Source: an uncultured Flaviramulus sp. (lineage in GTDB: Bacteria > Bacteroidota > Bacteroidia > Flavobacteriales > Flavobacteriaceae). From it: 64,000 nt of DNA. Under the pieces are notes generated by a model. That model saw only the letters and a program-made list of their open reading frames with translations. It made no database searches and had not been told where the DNA came from. How positions within the stretch are numbered: position 1 is the stretch's first letter; every line of letters starts with the position of its first letter. This document shows, piece after piece, positions 15,013 to 22,790 of this stretch. Location of the stretch: contig CANLXL010000005.1 in NCBI GenBank assembly GCA_947495125.1, positions 248,001 to 312,000 of the forward strand, written 5' to 3'. The translations under genes and the position numbers were made by a program.

Positions 15013-15285
15013 TCATATAAAAATCCAACAATTCGGATATTGCCTTTCTATAGAATCAATGTCTTCTTCAGTCATCTGTCTATCACCATTAAGGAAATCA
15101 AATTGTTGATGATTAATGTGATATTCAAAGGTAAAATGCCCTTCTTCGTCTGCAAAGTGTTCGTCCAATATGTTACGAAACTTATTGATGTTGTCAATAT
15201 GCGTTTTTTCAAAGTCTTCAGGTTTTTGGTCATGTATTATAAAATGCCTGAAATCATCGTGATTTATAGATATTCTTGCCATCAT
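15013..15285 (-). CDS. Minus-strand accessory (moron-like) protein
   Basis: 90 residues, acidic, with HDDFRHFIIHD and HFADEEGHFTFEYHINH, His-rich. It runs against all surrounding genes and has its own promoter box TAATTTTG on the minus strand (about 15,303-15,310) with TTTG 18 bases upstream, features of a gene expressed in the lysogen. The overlapping plus-strand frame is Ile/Phe-rich and is rejected as a shadow. Function unknown. Confidence 0.6.
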   Translation of the reverse strand: MMARISINHDDFRHFIIHDQKPEDFEKTHIDNINKFRNILDEHFADEEGHFTFEYHINHQQFDFLNGDRQMTEEDIDSIERQYPNCWIFI

Positions 15286-15359
15286 TTAAAATTTTATTTA
15301 TACAAAATTACGCATTTAATAAATACGCCAAAAAACAACAATATAATCAATCTGTAATT

Positions 15360-15590
15360 ATGGTAGACAAGGTTCCAATAGAATTAACACCATCCACGGC
15401 ATTAAGGTTGTGGAAGTTTTTAAGCGAGTTTGAAAATGATTTTAACAATGACGAAAGATTAACGGCTATTAAAAATTCATATCAAGAATTTCGCAATGAA
15501 GTGATGAATAAAATTAGAAACGATCAAATCGATGATGCGTTGAAAGATTTAAAGATAAATAAGGCTTTAGGATATGAGCCATCTAAATAA
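15360..15590 (+). CDS. Small hypothetical protein
   Basis: 76 residues from ATG 15,360 (motif CTGTAATT upstream); the longer in-frame form would read through the minus-gene promoter. Helical, charged: LTPSTALRLWKFLSEFENDF. Unknown function. Confidence 0.5.
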   Translation: MVDKVPIELTPSTALRLWKFLSEFENDFNNDERLTAIKNSYQEFRNEVMNKIRNDQIDDALKDLKINKALGYEPSK

Positions 15591-15600
15591 CGTGTAGGAT

Positions 15601-15783
15601 ATGAAGAAAGTTACAAAATCAAGAATAAATGCAATTGAAAATGCTGCTACCTGGCTAATAACTATGGATATCTTTTCAGGCTTAACCCAAGCCGAGTGCG
15701 ATGACCATAAAAAGCTTGGTGAGATAATGAGAGCTAACCCAAAAAAGGTAACTCGGTTTTTGATCGAATTAAACAAACAGTAG
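15601..15783 (+). CDS. Small hypothetical protein
   Basis: 60 residues. The segment IDAENAATWLITMDIFSGLT-like helix and Lys-rich end have no assigned family. Start motif GTGTAGGAT. Confidence 0.45.
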   Translation: MKKVTKSRINAIENAATWLITMDIFSGLTQAECDDHKKLGEIMRANPKKVTRFLIELNKQ

Positions 15784-15804
15784 ATAACTTAAAATCAATA
15801 TAAA

Positions 15805-16119
15805 ATGAATGGAATCAATTTAATATCTCGAGAGCGAGACAGACAAATTTTAAATGAAGGGTGGACTTCAGAACATGACGCCCAATACACAAGGGAAGAA
15901 TTATTAGACGCTGCCAAATGCTACATATTAGCGAGTGAGGCTTGTAGATATAGCATAGATAATGCTACGTATGATGGAGGTTACAGAAAAGGAGAAGATG
16001 TACCTAAAGATTGGCCTTGGGATGGAAAATGGTGGAAGCCCACTGACGACCCAATACGAAACCTGGAAAAAGCAGGTGCTTTAATAGCTGCTGAAATTGA
16101 CCGTATTCAAAACCTGTAA
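15805..16119 (+). CDS. Conserved phage protein, ER-x-x-Q family (copy 2)
   Basis: 104 residues: ISRERDRQILNEGWTSEHD, WPWDGKWWKP and RNLEKAGALIAAEIDRIQ. This is the canonical form of the phage family also represented at 10,324-10,653; the two are diverged but share both end motifs. The leader GATAACTTAAAATCAATATA matches the one before 11,048. Function unknown. Confidence 0.7.
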   Translation: MNGINLISRERDRQILNEGWTSEHDAQYTREELLDAAKCYILASEACRYSIDNATYDGGYRKGEDVPKDWPWDGKWWKPTDDPIRNLEKAGALIAAEIDRIQNL

Positions 16120-16129
16120 TTTTTAAAGA

Positions 16130-17062
16130 ATGTGGATAGTACCCAAGAATATATTACCCAAGAACAGCGAATATTATCTTTTTGCTACGGATACGGAGGT
16201 CTCGAAAGAGGAATTTCTAAAGTCATCCCAATTAAACCAGTCGCTTATGTGGAGATCGAAGCCTTCCAAAACTTCAACTTGGTATCGGCGATGGAAGCGG
16301 GATTGGTGGATAAAGCACCTATTTGGACGAATCTTAAAACCTTCGATGGAAAACCATTTCATAACCGAATACACGGAATCGTTGGGGGTTATCCATGCCA
16401 AGGAGAAAGCCACGCTGGAAAGCGAGAATTATGGAAAGATGATCGATTCCTTTGGCCTTATATTGAAAAGGCTATCATCGCAAGTAACCCTTTTTGGTGC
16501 TTCTTCGAAAACGTCGCTGGACACCTTACGGGATCTTTCCCCTACATTCTTGACAGCCTACGATCTTTGGGTTACTCAGTTGAAGCAGGATTGTTTACAG
16601 CGGATGAAGTTGGCTCGCCTCAAGAGAGAAAACGGACATTTATACTCGCATTGGCTAACACCGAAAACTTCAGAAACAGAACAAAATTTAGAGGTTTTTT
16701 TGGAAAGAATAAAGAAACACAAAAACGGAACGAAAATGCCAAATTTATCAACTCAAGTAAAACAGAATTGGGCAACACCAAGAGAGTTTTGTCACAGGGA
16801 TGCGAGTTACGATCGGGGGAAAAGCAACTTAGGGGAGCAGGTAATGAATTATCCAACTCTAGTAGCCACCGAAACGGAGAAAGCTGCCAAGAACACCAAA
16901 CAAGAAAGTTTATCGATGATGGCAATCAATGGCCAGCTAAGCGAGGGCAACCACAATACAAATGGGAAGCTCCTAGAACGGTTGAACCCGGAGTGGGCTG
17001 CACAATTAATGGGTACAACTTTCGAACAGAGCTTCTTCGCCAATATGGCAACGGAGTTGTAA
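16130..17062 (+). CDS. 310-codon ORF fully overlapping the Dcm gene in another frame
   Basis: It begins at an ATG whose last base starts the GTG of the methyltransferase frame (ATGTGG). Two stretches read like real phage protein sequence rather than noise: NWATPREF followed by a polar region, and LNPEWAAQLMG near the end, motifs found in the C-terminal part of some phage cytosine methyltransferases. It also has DLWVTQLKQDCLQRMKLARL, a plausible helix. It may be a dual-coded protein or an ancestral frame relic; expression is unproven. Confidence 0.35.
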   Translation: MWIVPKNILPKNSEYYLFATDTEVSKEEFLKSSQLNQSLMWRSKPSKTSTWYRRWKRDWWIKHLFGRILKPSMENHFITEYTESLGVIHAKEKATLESENYGKMIDSFGLILKRLSSQVTLFGASSKTSLDTLRDLSPTFLTAYDLWVTQLKQDCLQRMKLARLKRENGHLYSHWLTPKTSETEQNLEVFLERIKKHKNGTKMPNLSTQVKQNWATPREFCHRDASYDRGKSNLGEQVMNYPTLVATETEKAAKNTKQESLSMMAINGQLSEGNHNTNGKLLERLNPEWAAQLMGTTFEQSFFANMATEL

Positions 17063-17130
17063 GTCAAACAGCAGAAAAAGCATTTAGAATGCTATTAGAT
17101 AAACATATTAAGAATCTAAAATTAGTGTAA
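16132..17130 (+). CDS. dcm: DNA (cytosine-5) methyltransferase
   Basis: 332 residues from a GTG start. Motif I LSFCYGYGGLERG (15-27), catalytic PCQ loop GGYPCQGES (85-93, Cys89), ENV at 126-128, QERKRTFILA (164-173) and GNGVV (306-310) are all present, so the enzyme looks complete. Residues 177-290 are a variable, Asn/Lys-rich target-recognition part. It transfers a methyl group to cytosine C5, most likely as anti-restriction protection. It sits among early cassettes, downstream of the CTGTAAT motif. Confidence 0.88.
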   Translation: MDSTQEYITQEQRILSFCYGYGGLERGISKVIPIKPVAYVEIEAFQNFNLVSAMEAGLVDKAPIWTNLKTFDGKPFHNRIHGIVGGYPCQGESHAGKRELWKDDRFLWPYIEKAIIASNPFWCFFENVAGHLTGSFPYILDSLRSLGYSVEAGLFTADEVGSPQERKRTFILALANTENFRNRTKFRGFFGKNKETQKRNENAKFINSSKTELGNTKRVLSQGCELRSGEKQLRGAGNELSNSSSHRNGESCQEHQTRKFIDDGNQWPAKRGQPQYKWEAPRTVEPGVGCTINGYNFRTELLRQYGNGVVSQTAEKAFRMLLDKHIKNLKLV

Positions 17131-17133
17131 TAT

Positions 17134-17358
17134 ATGGGAATAATAATCTTAATAATAGTTTGTGCCTTTGTCATCGCAATGACATGGATGGATAATAATA
17201 AAGAAAAAGACAAGCCTTATAAATGTCCGGTTTGTGATGGTAGAGGAACAGTGCCGGCGGATTTTTATAATTCAACTTTCGGAATTATTAATACTGAACG
17301 AGAAGAATGCAGAACCTGCGAAGGGGATACAATAATTTGGGAATCAGAATACGAATAA
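17134..17358 (+). CDS. Membrane-anchored DnaJ-type zinc-finger protein
   Basis: 74 residues: an N-terminal membrane helix (residues 2-19) and a zinc site CPVCDGRGTV ... CRTCEGD, the CxxCxGxG type of DnaJ. Its ATG lies 3 bases after the Dcm stop, with GTGTAATAT. Likely inner-membrane anchored with the finger in the cytoplasm; role unknown. Confidence 0.6.
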   Translation: MGIIILIIVCAFVIAMTWMDNNKEKDKPYKCPVCDGRGTVPADFYNSTFGIINTEREECRTCEGDTIIWESEYE

Positions 17359-17368
17359 ATAGTAGGTT

Positions 17369-17509
17369 ATGAAAAGAAATGGAATTAAAGAACTATCGAT
17401 AAGATTAATTAAAAACAAAAAATCTTCTGGCTCTGATATTTTTAGAGCTATTACATTCGATGTAAAAGGAAAGACTTATCACGCTGAACTAAATATTAAA
17501 AAATTGTAA
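17369..17509 (+). CDS. Small basic hypothetical protein
   Basis: 46 residues, Lys/Ile-rich, MKRNGIKELS start, motif TAGTAGGTT upstream. No family recognised. Confidence 0.4.
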   Translation: MKRNGIKELSIRLIKNKKSSGSDIFRAITFDVKGKTYHAELNIKKL

Positions 17510-17528
17510 TTAATCTAAATACAACAAT

Positions 17529-17681
17529 ATGAAAAATCTAAAAATAACAGAAAAAGACAGCAAATTAATTCCTTTCATTGAAAACGATAATACGGCCTTA
17601 GATTCACGTGAATTATCAGAAGTCACAAGGATAATTATTAAGAAACATAATGCTTTAGTAGATCACATTCAAAATATCTAG
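17529..17681 (+). CDS. Small hypothetical protein
   Basis: 50 residues, mixed charge, ends HNALVDHIQNI. Leader of the TCTAAATACAACAATATG type. Function unknown. Confidence 0.4.
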   Translation: MKNLKITEKDSKLIPFIENDNTALDSRELSEVTRIIIKKHNALVDHIQNI

Positions 17682-17728
17682 GTGTTAGGCCTACATCAAA
17701 ATAAATAATAATTAAATCAATATATACC

Positions 17729-17929
17729 ATGGAAAAAAAACAAGTAATTGAGAAAATGAAAAAATTAACTAGCGATTATGTTGAGCTAAGTAAAAATTAT
17801 GTTAACGCCACAAATGAAATTTCAGATTTCTATGAAAAGCACGAGGATGTTATTTCAGATGCTCAAGAAAACGACAAAGAATTGAAGCAACTTGTTAAGC
17901 AGCTAATTGATTTGAAAACCGTTCCTTAA
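17729..17929 (+). CDS. Small coiled-coil protein
   Basis: 66 residues, nearly continuous charged helix (KKQVIEKMKKLTSDYVELSK...). Leader TTAAATCAATATATACC. Last gene before a 220-base non-coding stretch. Confidence 0.5.
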   Translation: MEKKQVIEKMKKLTSDYVELSKNYVNATNEISDFYEKHEDVISDAQENDKELKQLVKQLIDLKTVP

Positions 17930-18152
17930 ATTAAGAAATCCCTTCTAACTAAAAAAGAAAGAAGGGAGAATTAAGACCCTGCCAGTTTATGCTATTATTA
18001 ACCCGGACAGAGCGAGACTAAGATAGTGAATAACTTGTTAATAACATATTGAAAGGGTAATAGTCTAAATTGGTGAAAAATTGTAATTTGAATAGTGTTT
18101 ACATGTTTAAATATGAAATCGTAATGCAGGAAAATTATATGATTTTATTGAG
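17930..18152 (+). other. Non-coding stretch with hairpin
   Basis: A stem TCCCTTCT/AGAAGGGA (17,939-17,967) lies just after the preceding gene, without a T-tract. The rest holds no convincing gene; a 10-codon ORF (18,124-18,156) overlaps the next start and might be a leader peptide. No TAnnTTTG box is clear. Confidence 0.4.
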
Positions 18153-18377
18153 ATGACAGAAGATTTATTAATAAGTGCGATTATCCCAATTATAATTTTA
18201 TTTGGAGCCGTATTAATTTTAAAATACAACGCACTAGTAAAAGAATTAAAAGACATAAAAAGAAACCAAGCCTCTATTGAAGAAGAAGCAGAGGCATTAG
18301 CTAAAAGGCTTAGTAATTTAACCAGGAGGTATAACAATTTATGCAACGAGTTAAATTTTGAGAATAATACAGTATGA
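18153..18377 (+). CDS. Small membrane protein with coiled coil
   Basis: 74 residues: membrane helix at about 5-25 (LISAIIPIIILFGAVLILKY) followed by a coiled coil with Glu/Lys/Leu heptads to residue 65. Type of protein often found among phage early genes; function unknown. Confidence 0.55.
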   Translation: MTEDLLISAIIPIIILFGAVLILKYNALVKELKDIKRNQASIEEEAEALAKRLSNLTRRYNNLCNELNFENNTV

Positions 18378-18400
18378 ATAACAAAGTGAATATTTAAACA

Positions 18401-18847
18401 ATGAACAGAGAAATAAAATTCAAAGCAAAAGTTGGCGAAAAATGGATTGTATCACATGGGTTTATTAAGCATCCGGACGGAACTATAACCATAATTACAA
18501 AAGAGAATCCTGATAATGTAGAGACCTCTCCAATTGTAGAAGGAACCCTTTGTCAATTTACTGGCATTAATGACAAGAGTGGAAAAGAGATATTTGAGGG
18601 GGATGTTTTGAAATCTTTACATTTTATAACTGCAAAAGGCGAAAAATTATTTTTATATCATAGGGTTGAATGGTGCGAAAGATTAACAGGGTGGCAGGCT
18701 ATTAATATGATTAGCAGGACAGGAGAGGAAGTAAACGGCAATCCTCAATTATGGTGTTATGCTAAAGACGAGTTTGAAATCGTAGGCAATATACACGAAA
18801 GCTCAGATTTATTAGAAAGCTATCAAAAAATAACAACCACTAGTTAA
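18401..18847 (+). CDS. YopX-family phage protein
   Basis: 148 residues: REIKFKAKVGEKWI at the start, GTLCQFTGINDKSGKEIFEG in the middle and DEFEIVGNIHESSDLL near the end define the YopX family (PF09643), small proteins encoded by many phages and plasmids. Function is not established. The stop is followed directly by the next ATG. Confidence 0.85.
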   Translation: MNREIKFKAKVGEKWIVSHGFIKHPDGTITIITKENPDNVETSPIVEGTLCQFTGINDKSGKEIFEGDVLKSLHFITAKGEKLFLYHRVEWCERLTGWQAINMISRTGEEVNGNPQLWCYAKDEFEIVGNIHESSDLLESYQKITTTS

Positions 18848-19039
18848 ATGGGATTACCATCATTTAGCAATAGAAGACCTGAATCACCTGAGCCCCCAAG
18901 TTCAAGAAAAATAGGAGGCTGTAAATCCAGGGAGAACGGGCAAAAGATATCGCTATCAAAAATATTCTCATTCAATTGGAATAGAGTTTTGTTTTATGCG
19001 ATTCTGTTTTATCTATTATACGTTTTATACAAGTTATAA
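18848..19039 (+). CDS. Small tail-anchored membrane protein
   Basis: 63 residues: Pro/Ser/Arg-rich N-terminus and a C-terminal hydrophobic helix (LFYAILFYLLYVLYKL). No gap after the YopX stop, suggesting coupled translation. Function unknown. Confidence 0.5.
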   Translation: MGLPSFSNRRPESPEPPSSRKIGGCKSRENGQKISLSKIFSFNWNRVLFYAILFYLLYVLYKL

Positions 19040-19050
19040 TCACATAGATA

Positions 19051-19317
19051 ATGAAAGAGCTAGTAAGATTAATATTTGGAAACGAGGCAGCAGATGACAA
19101 TGATATCGTTGATTTCTATATTAGAGTGAATAAAGAAGCTTTAGAGCAATACACCAAATGGATAAGTGTAAAAGACGAACTCCCGGAGGAGGGAAAATAT
19201 ATCATAGGATGGACGGCCAACGGAAAATGCATGACAATATCCAAAATACAAAACGACTGGCATATTAATAAATACAACATAACACACTGGATGTATCCTA
19301 TTGCTCCGGTGAATTAA
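19051..19317 (+). CDS. DUF551 domain protein
   Basis: 88 residues; WISVKDELPEEGKYIIGWT followed by ITHWMYPIAP is the DUF551 signature. Such proteins are common in phages; function unknown. It lies directly upstream of the terminase genes. Confidence 0.75.
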   Translation: MKELVRLIFGNEAADDNDIVDFYIRVNKEALEQYTKWISVKDELPEEGKYIIGWTANGKCMTISKIQNDWHINKYNITHWMYPIAPVN

Positions 19318-19342
19318 AATTTTTAACCCTCAATTGAATTAA

Positions 19343-19804
19343 ATGAGCCTAACTAAAAAGCAAGACATATTTTCTACAGAAGTCATTAAACAAAATACCT
19401 TAAGTGATGCCTATCGCACAGCTTATGATACTAAAAACATGACTGACAAGCAAATAAATGAGGAAGCTTCTAAGCTAATGAAAAACCCAAAGATTGCCCA
19501 AAGAGTAACCGCGCTGAAAAACGAGATTGAAAAAAAAGAAATATATACCCTCGAAAGGTCAATTAAGCGCGATTTAAAGCTTATTGAAAGATACGAGGCT
19601 GCATTAGATGTTTTAGAAGATTTAAAGTCTAAGGATAAAGATGTTGAAGCCGCCGAGCGAACCATTAAATATATTGGCGCACATGGTTATAATTCAGCTC
19701 AAGAAAGAGTTTCAAAACAACACGGTTGGTTTAAAGCGGATAATAATCAAAAGAACATTCCAATTAGACAGGTAGTAAATATGTCAGACTACAAAAAGAA
19801 GTAA
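19343..19804 (+). CDS. terS: Terminase small subunit
   Basis: 153 residues: LTKKQDIFSTEVIKQN and LSDAYRTAYDTKNMTDKQIN then EASKLMKNPKIAQRV form the Terminase_2 DNA-binding fold. A helical oligomerisation part follows. It recognises the packaging site and presents DNA to TerL, whose ATG overlaps the terS stop by one base. Confidence 0.88.
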   Translation: MSLTKKQDIFSTEVIKQNTLSDAYRTAYDTKNMTDKQINEEASKLMKNPKIAQRVTALKNEIEKKEIYTLERSIKRDLKLIERYEAALDVLEDLKSKDKDVEAAERTIKYIGAHGYNSAQERVSKQHGWFKADNNQKNIPIRQVVNMSDYKKK

Positions 19805-20988
19805 TGCCTGTAGCCTATACAACAACATATCACAAAATAAATGAAATGAAGGCCCCAATAAAGGTTGTTCAGGGAGGGCAAGGCGCCGGAAAAAACATTG
19901 CCATTGCATTAACAATAATAGAAAGGGCTGAAACGGAAGATATTCGCACGGTAACTATATTAACAGATACATACCCAAACCTTAAAGATGGAGCAATAAG
20001 CGATTTTGAGTTTATTTTTCGAGAATGGGGTATGGATTTTTATGAATACTTCAATAAGCAGAACATGACATGTACTTGGTTTGATACTAAGATACAGTTT
20101 CGTCATGCTGATAATAATAAGCCGCAAAAAGGTAAAGGCCCAAGAAGGGACATTCTTTATATTAATGAAGGAAATAGACTTGGATGGAGTGGAGTAGAGC
20201 ATTACATAGCGCGTTCTAAAGAAGTCTATGTAGATCATAATCCGGATATGGAGTATTGGGCAATGACTGAATTAGAAACAAGGGATGATTGCGAGAAAAT
20301 CATAGTTACCTACTTAGATAATGAAATGTGTCCTGAAAACGAGGTTAGGTATATTGAGTCCAGGAGACATAAAACCGAATGGTTTAGAGTTTACGGGCTA
20401 GGACTAACGGGTACTTATTCGGAGAGACGAATTTATGCTTTTGAGGTTGTAGATGAAATACCAGAGAACGCTATAAGAATTCCCAACGGCCTTGATTTTG
20501 GTAAGTCGCCAGATCCCGCAGTTATGCAAAGACACTGGATAGGTCTTGATGGAATTAGTTTTTACATTAACGAAGGGTTTTGCGAAAATAACTTACTTCC
20601 TGAGAAAATTGAAGGAACTGATAGAATGTCTATTGTGGATAAGATGGAGGAAGTTGAAAAAAATAAAAATCACTTAAACATTGGTGATAGCTCCGGTAAA
20701 ACTGAAATATTAGATTTAAGAAAACACGGATTTAATGTTAGAGGGGTTAAAAAAGGCCCGGGCAGCGTTTTGTTAGGGATGAAGCGACTAGGAAGTTATG
20801 ATATAAAAATAGTAAAAACAGCGACGAGAACCATACATAAATTCAGTAATTGGTTATACGATGTAGATCATAATGGTAAAATACTTCCTCAGCCCCCAAA
20901 GGCTCACGAACCTGATGAAATTGCAGCTTCTAGGTATGTTGCCACATCTAGACCGTTATGGGAACACTTAATACCGAAAGCCGCTTAA
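19804..20988 (+). CDS. terL: Terminase large subunit
   Basis: 394 residues. ATPase: Walker A GGQGAGKN (24-31), Walker B ILYINE (117-122). Nuclease: LDFGKSPDPA with Asp231, GDSSGK with Asp295 and PDEIAASRYV with Asp371, the RNase-H-like metal-binding acids. Terminase_3 type, on the short side but with all motifs. It pumps DNA into proheads and cuts concatemers. The portal lies 4.5 kb downstream rather than adjacent, because an accessory module is inserted between. Confidence 0.92.
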   Translation: MPVAYTTTYHKINEMKAPIKVVQGGQGAGKNIAIALTIIERAETEDIRTVTILTDTYPNLKDGAISDFEFIFREWGMDFYEYFNKQNMTCTWFDTKIQFRHADNNKPQKGKGPRRDILYINEGNRLGWSGVEHYIARSKEVYVDHNPDMEYWAMTELETRDDCEKIIVTYLDNEMCPENEVRYIESRRHKTEWFRVYGLGLTGTYSERRIYAFEVVDEIPENAIRIPNGLDFGKSPDPAVMQRHWIGLDGISFYINEGFCENNLLPEKIEGTDRMSIVDKMEEVEKNKNHLNIGDSSGKTEILDLRKHGFNVRGVKKGPGSVLLGMKRLGSYDIKIVKTATRTIHKFSNWLYDVDHNGKILPQPPKAHEPDEIAASRYVATSRPLWEHLIPKAA

Positions 20989-20993
20989 TAATG

Positions 20994-21233
20994 TTAAAAT
21001 TCGTCCTTCAAAAGATCACTTGATATGAATGAGTCTAAAACCTTGCTAAGTGCTATAGCCTCTGATTTATTTAAAGAAAGAATACTTCCATTTGAAGCGT
21101 ATAATCCTTTTTGGTCCACAAAATTCAGTTGTAGAATGCCATTATCGTCATCTGTAATTTGTAAATCTTTGTCTACGGTTTTCTTTGAATCGTACTCATT
21201 TATAAAGTGTACATTTTTAATAATTATTTCCAT
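20994..21233 (-). CDS. Minus-strand accessory protein
   Basis: 79 residues from the ATG; an earlier TTG would add three residues. Beta-like and acidic (QITDDDNGILQLNFVDQKG). Convergent with terL, only 5 bases from its stop, and with a TACATTTA box upstream on the minus strand. A likely moron; function unknown. Confidence 0.55.
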   Translation of the reverse strand: MEIIIKNVHFINEYDSKKTVDKDLQITDDDNGILQLNFVDQKGLYASNGSILSLNKSEAIALSKVLDSFISSDLLKDEF

Positions 21234-21286
21234 ACTGATCAATTTAAGGTTTATTTATTAAATGTAAGAAAAAAACCAATAAGAAT

Positions 21287-21511
21287 ATGAATGCACCTCA
21301 AACAAACAACATCATGACAAGATTAAAATTTCCATACACAAATAAGAGCTTGAACGACTTTAAAAAAGCTAACGAGGTAAGATGCCCTAAATGCAATAAA
21401 AAACACGCAGAAGCAAGGGGAAAAGATGTAGTACTCGAAATACTATGTAAATGTAAAACTAAGTTTGTTTATGATAATGGGGAAGTGGTTGAGCTTGTTA
21501 GGAGTGCTTAG
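21287..21511 (+). CDS. Com-like zinc-finger protein
   Basis: 74 residues (or 65 from a second ATG at 21,314). RCPKCNKKHAEARGKD and EILCKCKTKF give CxxC...CxC, the arrangement of the Mu Com translational regulator family. Ends convergently with the lipoprotein gene, overlapping by 4 bases. Confidence 0.6.
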   Translation: MNAPQTNNIMTRLKFPYTNKSLNDFKKANEVRCPKCNKKHAEARGKDVVLEILCKCKTKFVYDNGEVVELVRSA

Positions 21512-22047
21512 ATTTCGTCAATTATTTTCAAATCCCATGTTACATCTTTTGTTAAAGTATCTAAAACTAATGCATTGAATGCGTTTTTATATCTATAGAC
21601 CAACCTGATATTGTATTTAATTATCGAATCCAAATCAGTGTTTATTAACTTCCGAAGACTATCAGCTTCAATCTTCTTCTTCACATAATTTTCTTTAAGA
21701 GTTTCAGTCGGCGGATTTCTTTTGATAAATGCTTCTCTATTAGTTCCTTTAAGCCATTTTAGTCTTTTTTTAATAAAAGTTTCACGCTTTTCGATTCCTT
21801 CTAGGCTAAGAGTATTTTTATAATATTCAATAGAACCGTTACATAATTTAATACGATATTTAATATTAAATATGCTGTCAATATTTAAAGAGACAAACTC
21901 ATAGCTTTCGGGATTGTTAAGTTTCGACACAGCGTAATCATTTATGTAAGACTTTAACTTGTCATGGTTTGAATTAATTGATTTTTTGTTCGTATCACAA
22001 CCAATTAAAAGAGTAGACAATAGAATTATTATTACAATGGTTTTCAT
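21508..22047 (-). CDS. Putative lipoprotein, prophage accessory gene
   Basis: 179 residues with signal MKTIVIIILLSTLLIGC (lipobox LIGC at 14-17). The mature part carries SKLNNPESYEFVSLNIDS and VYRYKNAFNALVLD, which I recognise from small Bacteroidetes lipoproteins of unknown role. A minus-strand box TACATTTG (22,088-22,095) gives it its own promoter, typical of a gene expressed in the lysogen. Superinfection exclusion is a reasonable guess. Confidence 0.65.
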   Translation of the reverse strand: MKTIVIIILLSTLLIGCDTNKKSINSNHDKLKSYINDYAVSKLNNPESYEFVSLNIDSIFNIKYRIKLCNGSIEYYKNTLSLEGIEKRETFIKKRLKWLKGTNREAFIKRNPPTETLKENYVKKKIEADSLRKLINTDLDSIIKYNIRLVYRYKNAFNALVLDTLTKDVTWDLKIIDEI

Positions 22048-22117
22048 AATAATTAAAGTTTTGCAATTCCAAGAGAGGAGAGAGAGTCAAATGTAAGAAA
22101 TATAATCTTATAATAAA

Positions 22118-22393
22118 TTATTTTTTTAAATAACCTATCTCAATTTCATTTCCGTGTTCATCTTTTTTATAAAAAGTTTCCAATGTTTCTGGTTTTGTTG
22201 ACTTAAAAAGTTCTCTAATATCAACATCCAAAACAAATGCTATATCAGATAGTAATTGCGGCTTAGGAAAGTGATTGCCTTTAACAATATTAGATATAGT
22301 AGCCTCAGTTACATTAGTCTTCTCAGCTAACCATTTTCCCGTCTTCCCTTTATTCTTAAGAACATCCTTCAATATTAATAAATTTTCTTCCAT
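22118..22393 (-). CDS. XRE-family HTH regulator (second repressor)
   Basis: 91 residues: HTH_3 domain with GKTGKWLAEKTNVTEATISN and a DIRELFKSTKP tail characteristic of small Bacteroidetes XRE proteins. Divergent from the gene at 22,534, so the two share an intergenic control region. It probably governs this accessory block rather than the main lysis switch. Confidence 0.85.
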   Translation of the reverse strand: MEENLLILKDVLKNKGKTGKWLAEKTNVTEATISNIVKGNHFPKPQLLSDIAFVLDVDIRELFKSTKPETLETFYKKDEHGNEIEIGYLKK

Positions 22394-22414
22394 TCAATTA
22401 TAATGTATATATGA

Positions 22415-22503
22415 CAAATATATGAAAATTATAGTAACATTTAAATAAAATATGAAATAATTATAATAATACTTGCATAATATTAAAATACCACTTATAT
22501 TTG
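22415..22503. promoter_or_regulatory. Divergent promoters between the XRE gene and 22,534
   Basis: Minus strand: TATATTTG at 22,415-22,422. Plus strand: TTG (22,473-22,475), 20 bases, TATATTTG (22,496-22,503). The space between is nearly pure A/T with repeated ATAATTATAATAAT-like sequence where the regulator could bind. Confidence 0.6.
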
Positions 22504-22533
22504 TTGCGTAGAAATTATAACAACACTATAATT

Positions 22534-22770
22534 ATGAGAACTTACTTAAACAACCTAATCACAGAAAAAGGAACTTCATTAGAAACGGAAATCAATATAG
22601 AGGGTCATTACGGACTGACATATCAAATGTTGATAGATTTTATATGCGAGGCTAAAGATTATCATTCAGAAATTAGAACCACTTTGGTTAAGATTGATTT
22701 TATGAATGGTGATGTGTTTCATTACTTAAATCACTTAGCTGTAGGAATGGTTAAGTCATTAGGTTATTAA
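22534..22770 (+). CDS. Hypothetical protein under XRE-linked promoter
   Basis: 78 residues from ATG 22,534; the upstream TTG lies inside the promoter. GTSLETEINIEGHYGLTYQM suggests a small alpha/beta protein conserved among Bacteroidetes mobile elements. Function unknown. Confidence 0.55.
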   Translation: MRTYLNNLITEKGTSLETEINIEGHYGLTYQMLIDFICEAKDYHSEIRTTLVKIDFMNGDVFHYLNHLAVGMVKSLGY

Positions 22771-22790
22771 AATAGTCAATTATTAATTAA

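Noticed and set aside
14998-15357. Plus-strand 119-codon frame opposite the minus-strand moron
   Set aside because: Composition is Ile/Phe/Lys-rich and not protein-like; the minus frame has its own promoter box and a normal composition.
21025-21261. Plus-strand frame over the accessory gene after terL
   Set aside because: It covers the minus gene almost wholly, and its hydrophobic content is typical of a shadow.
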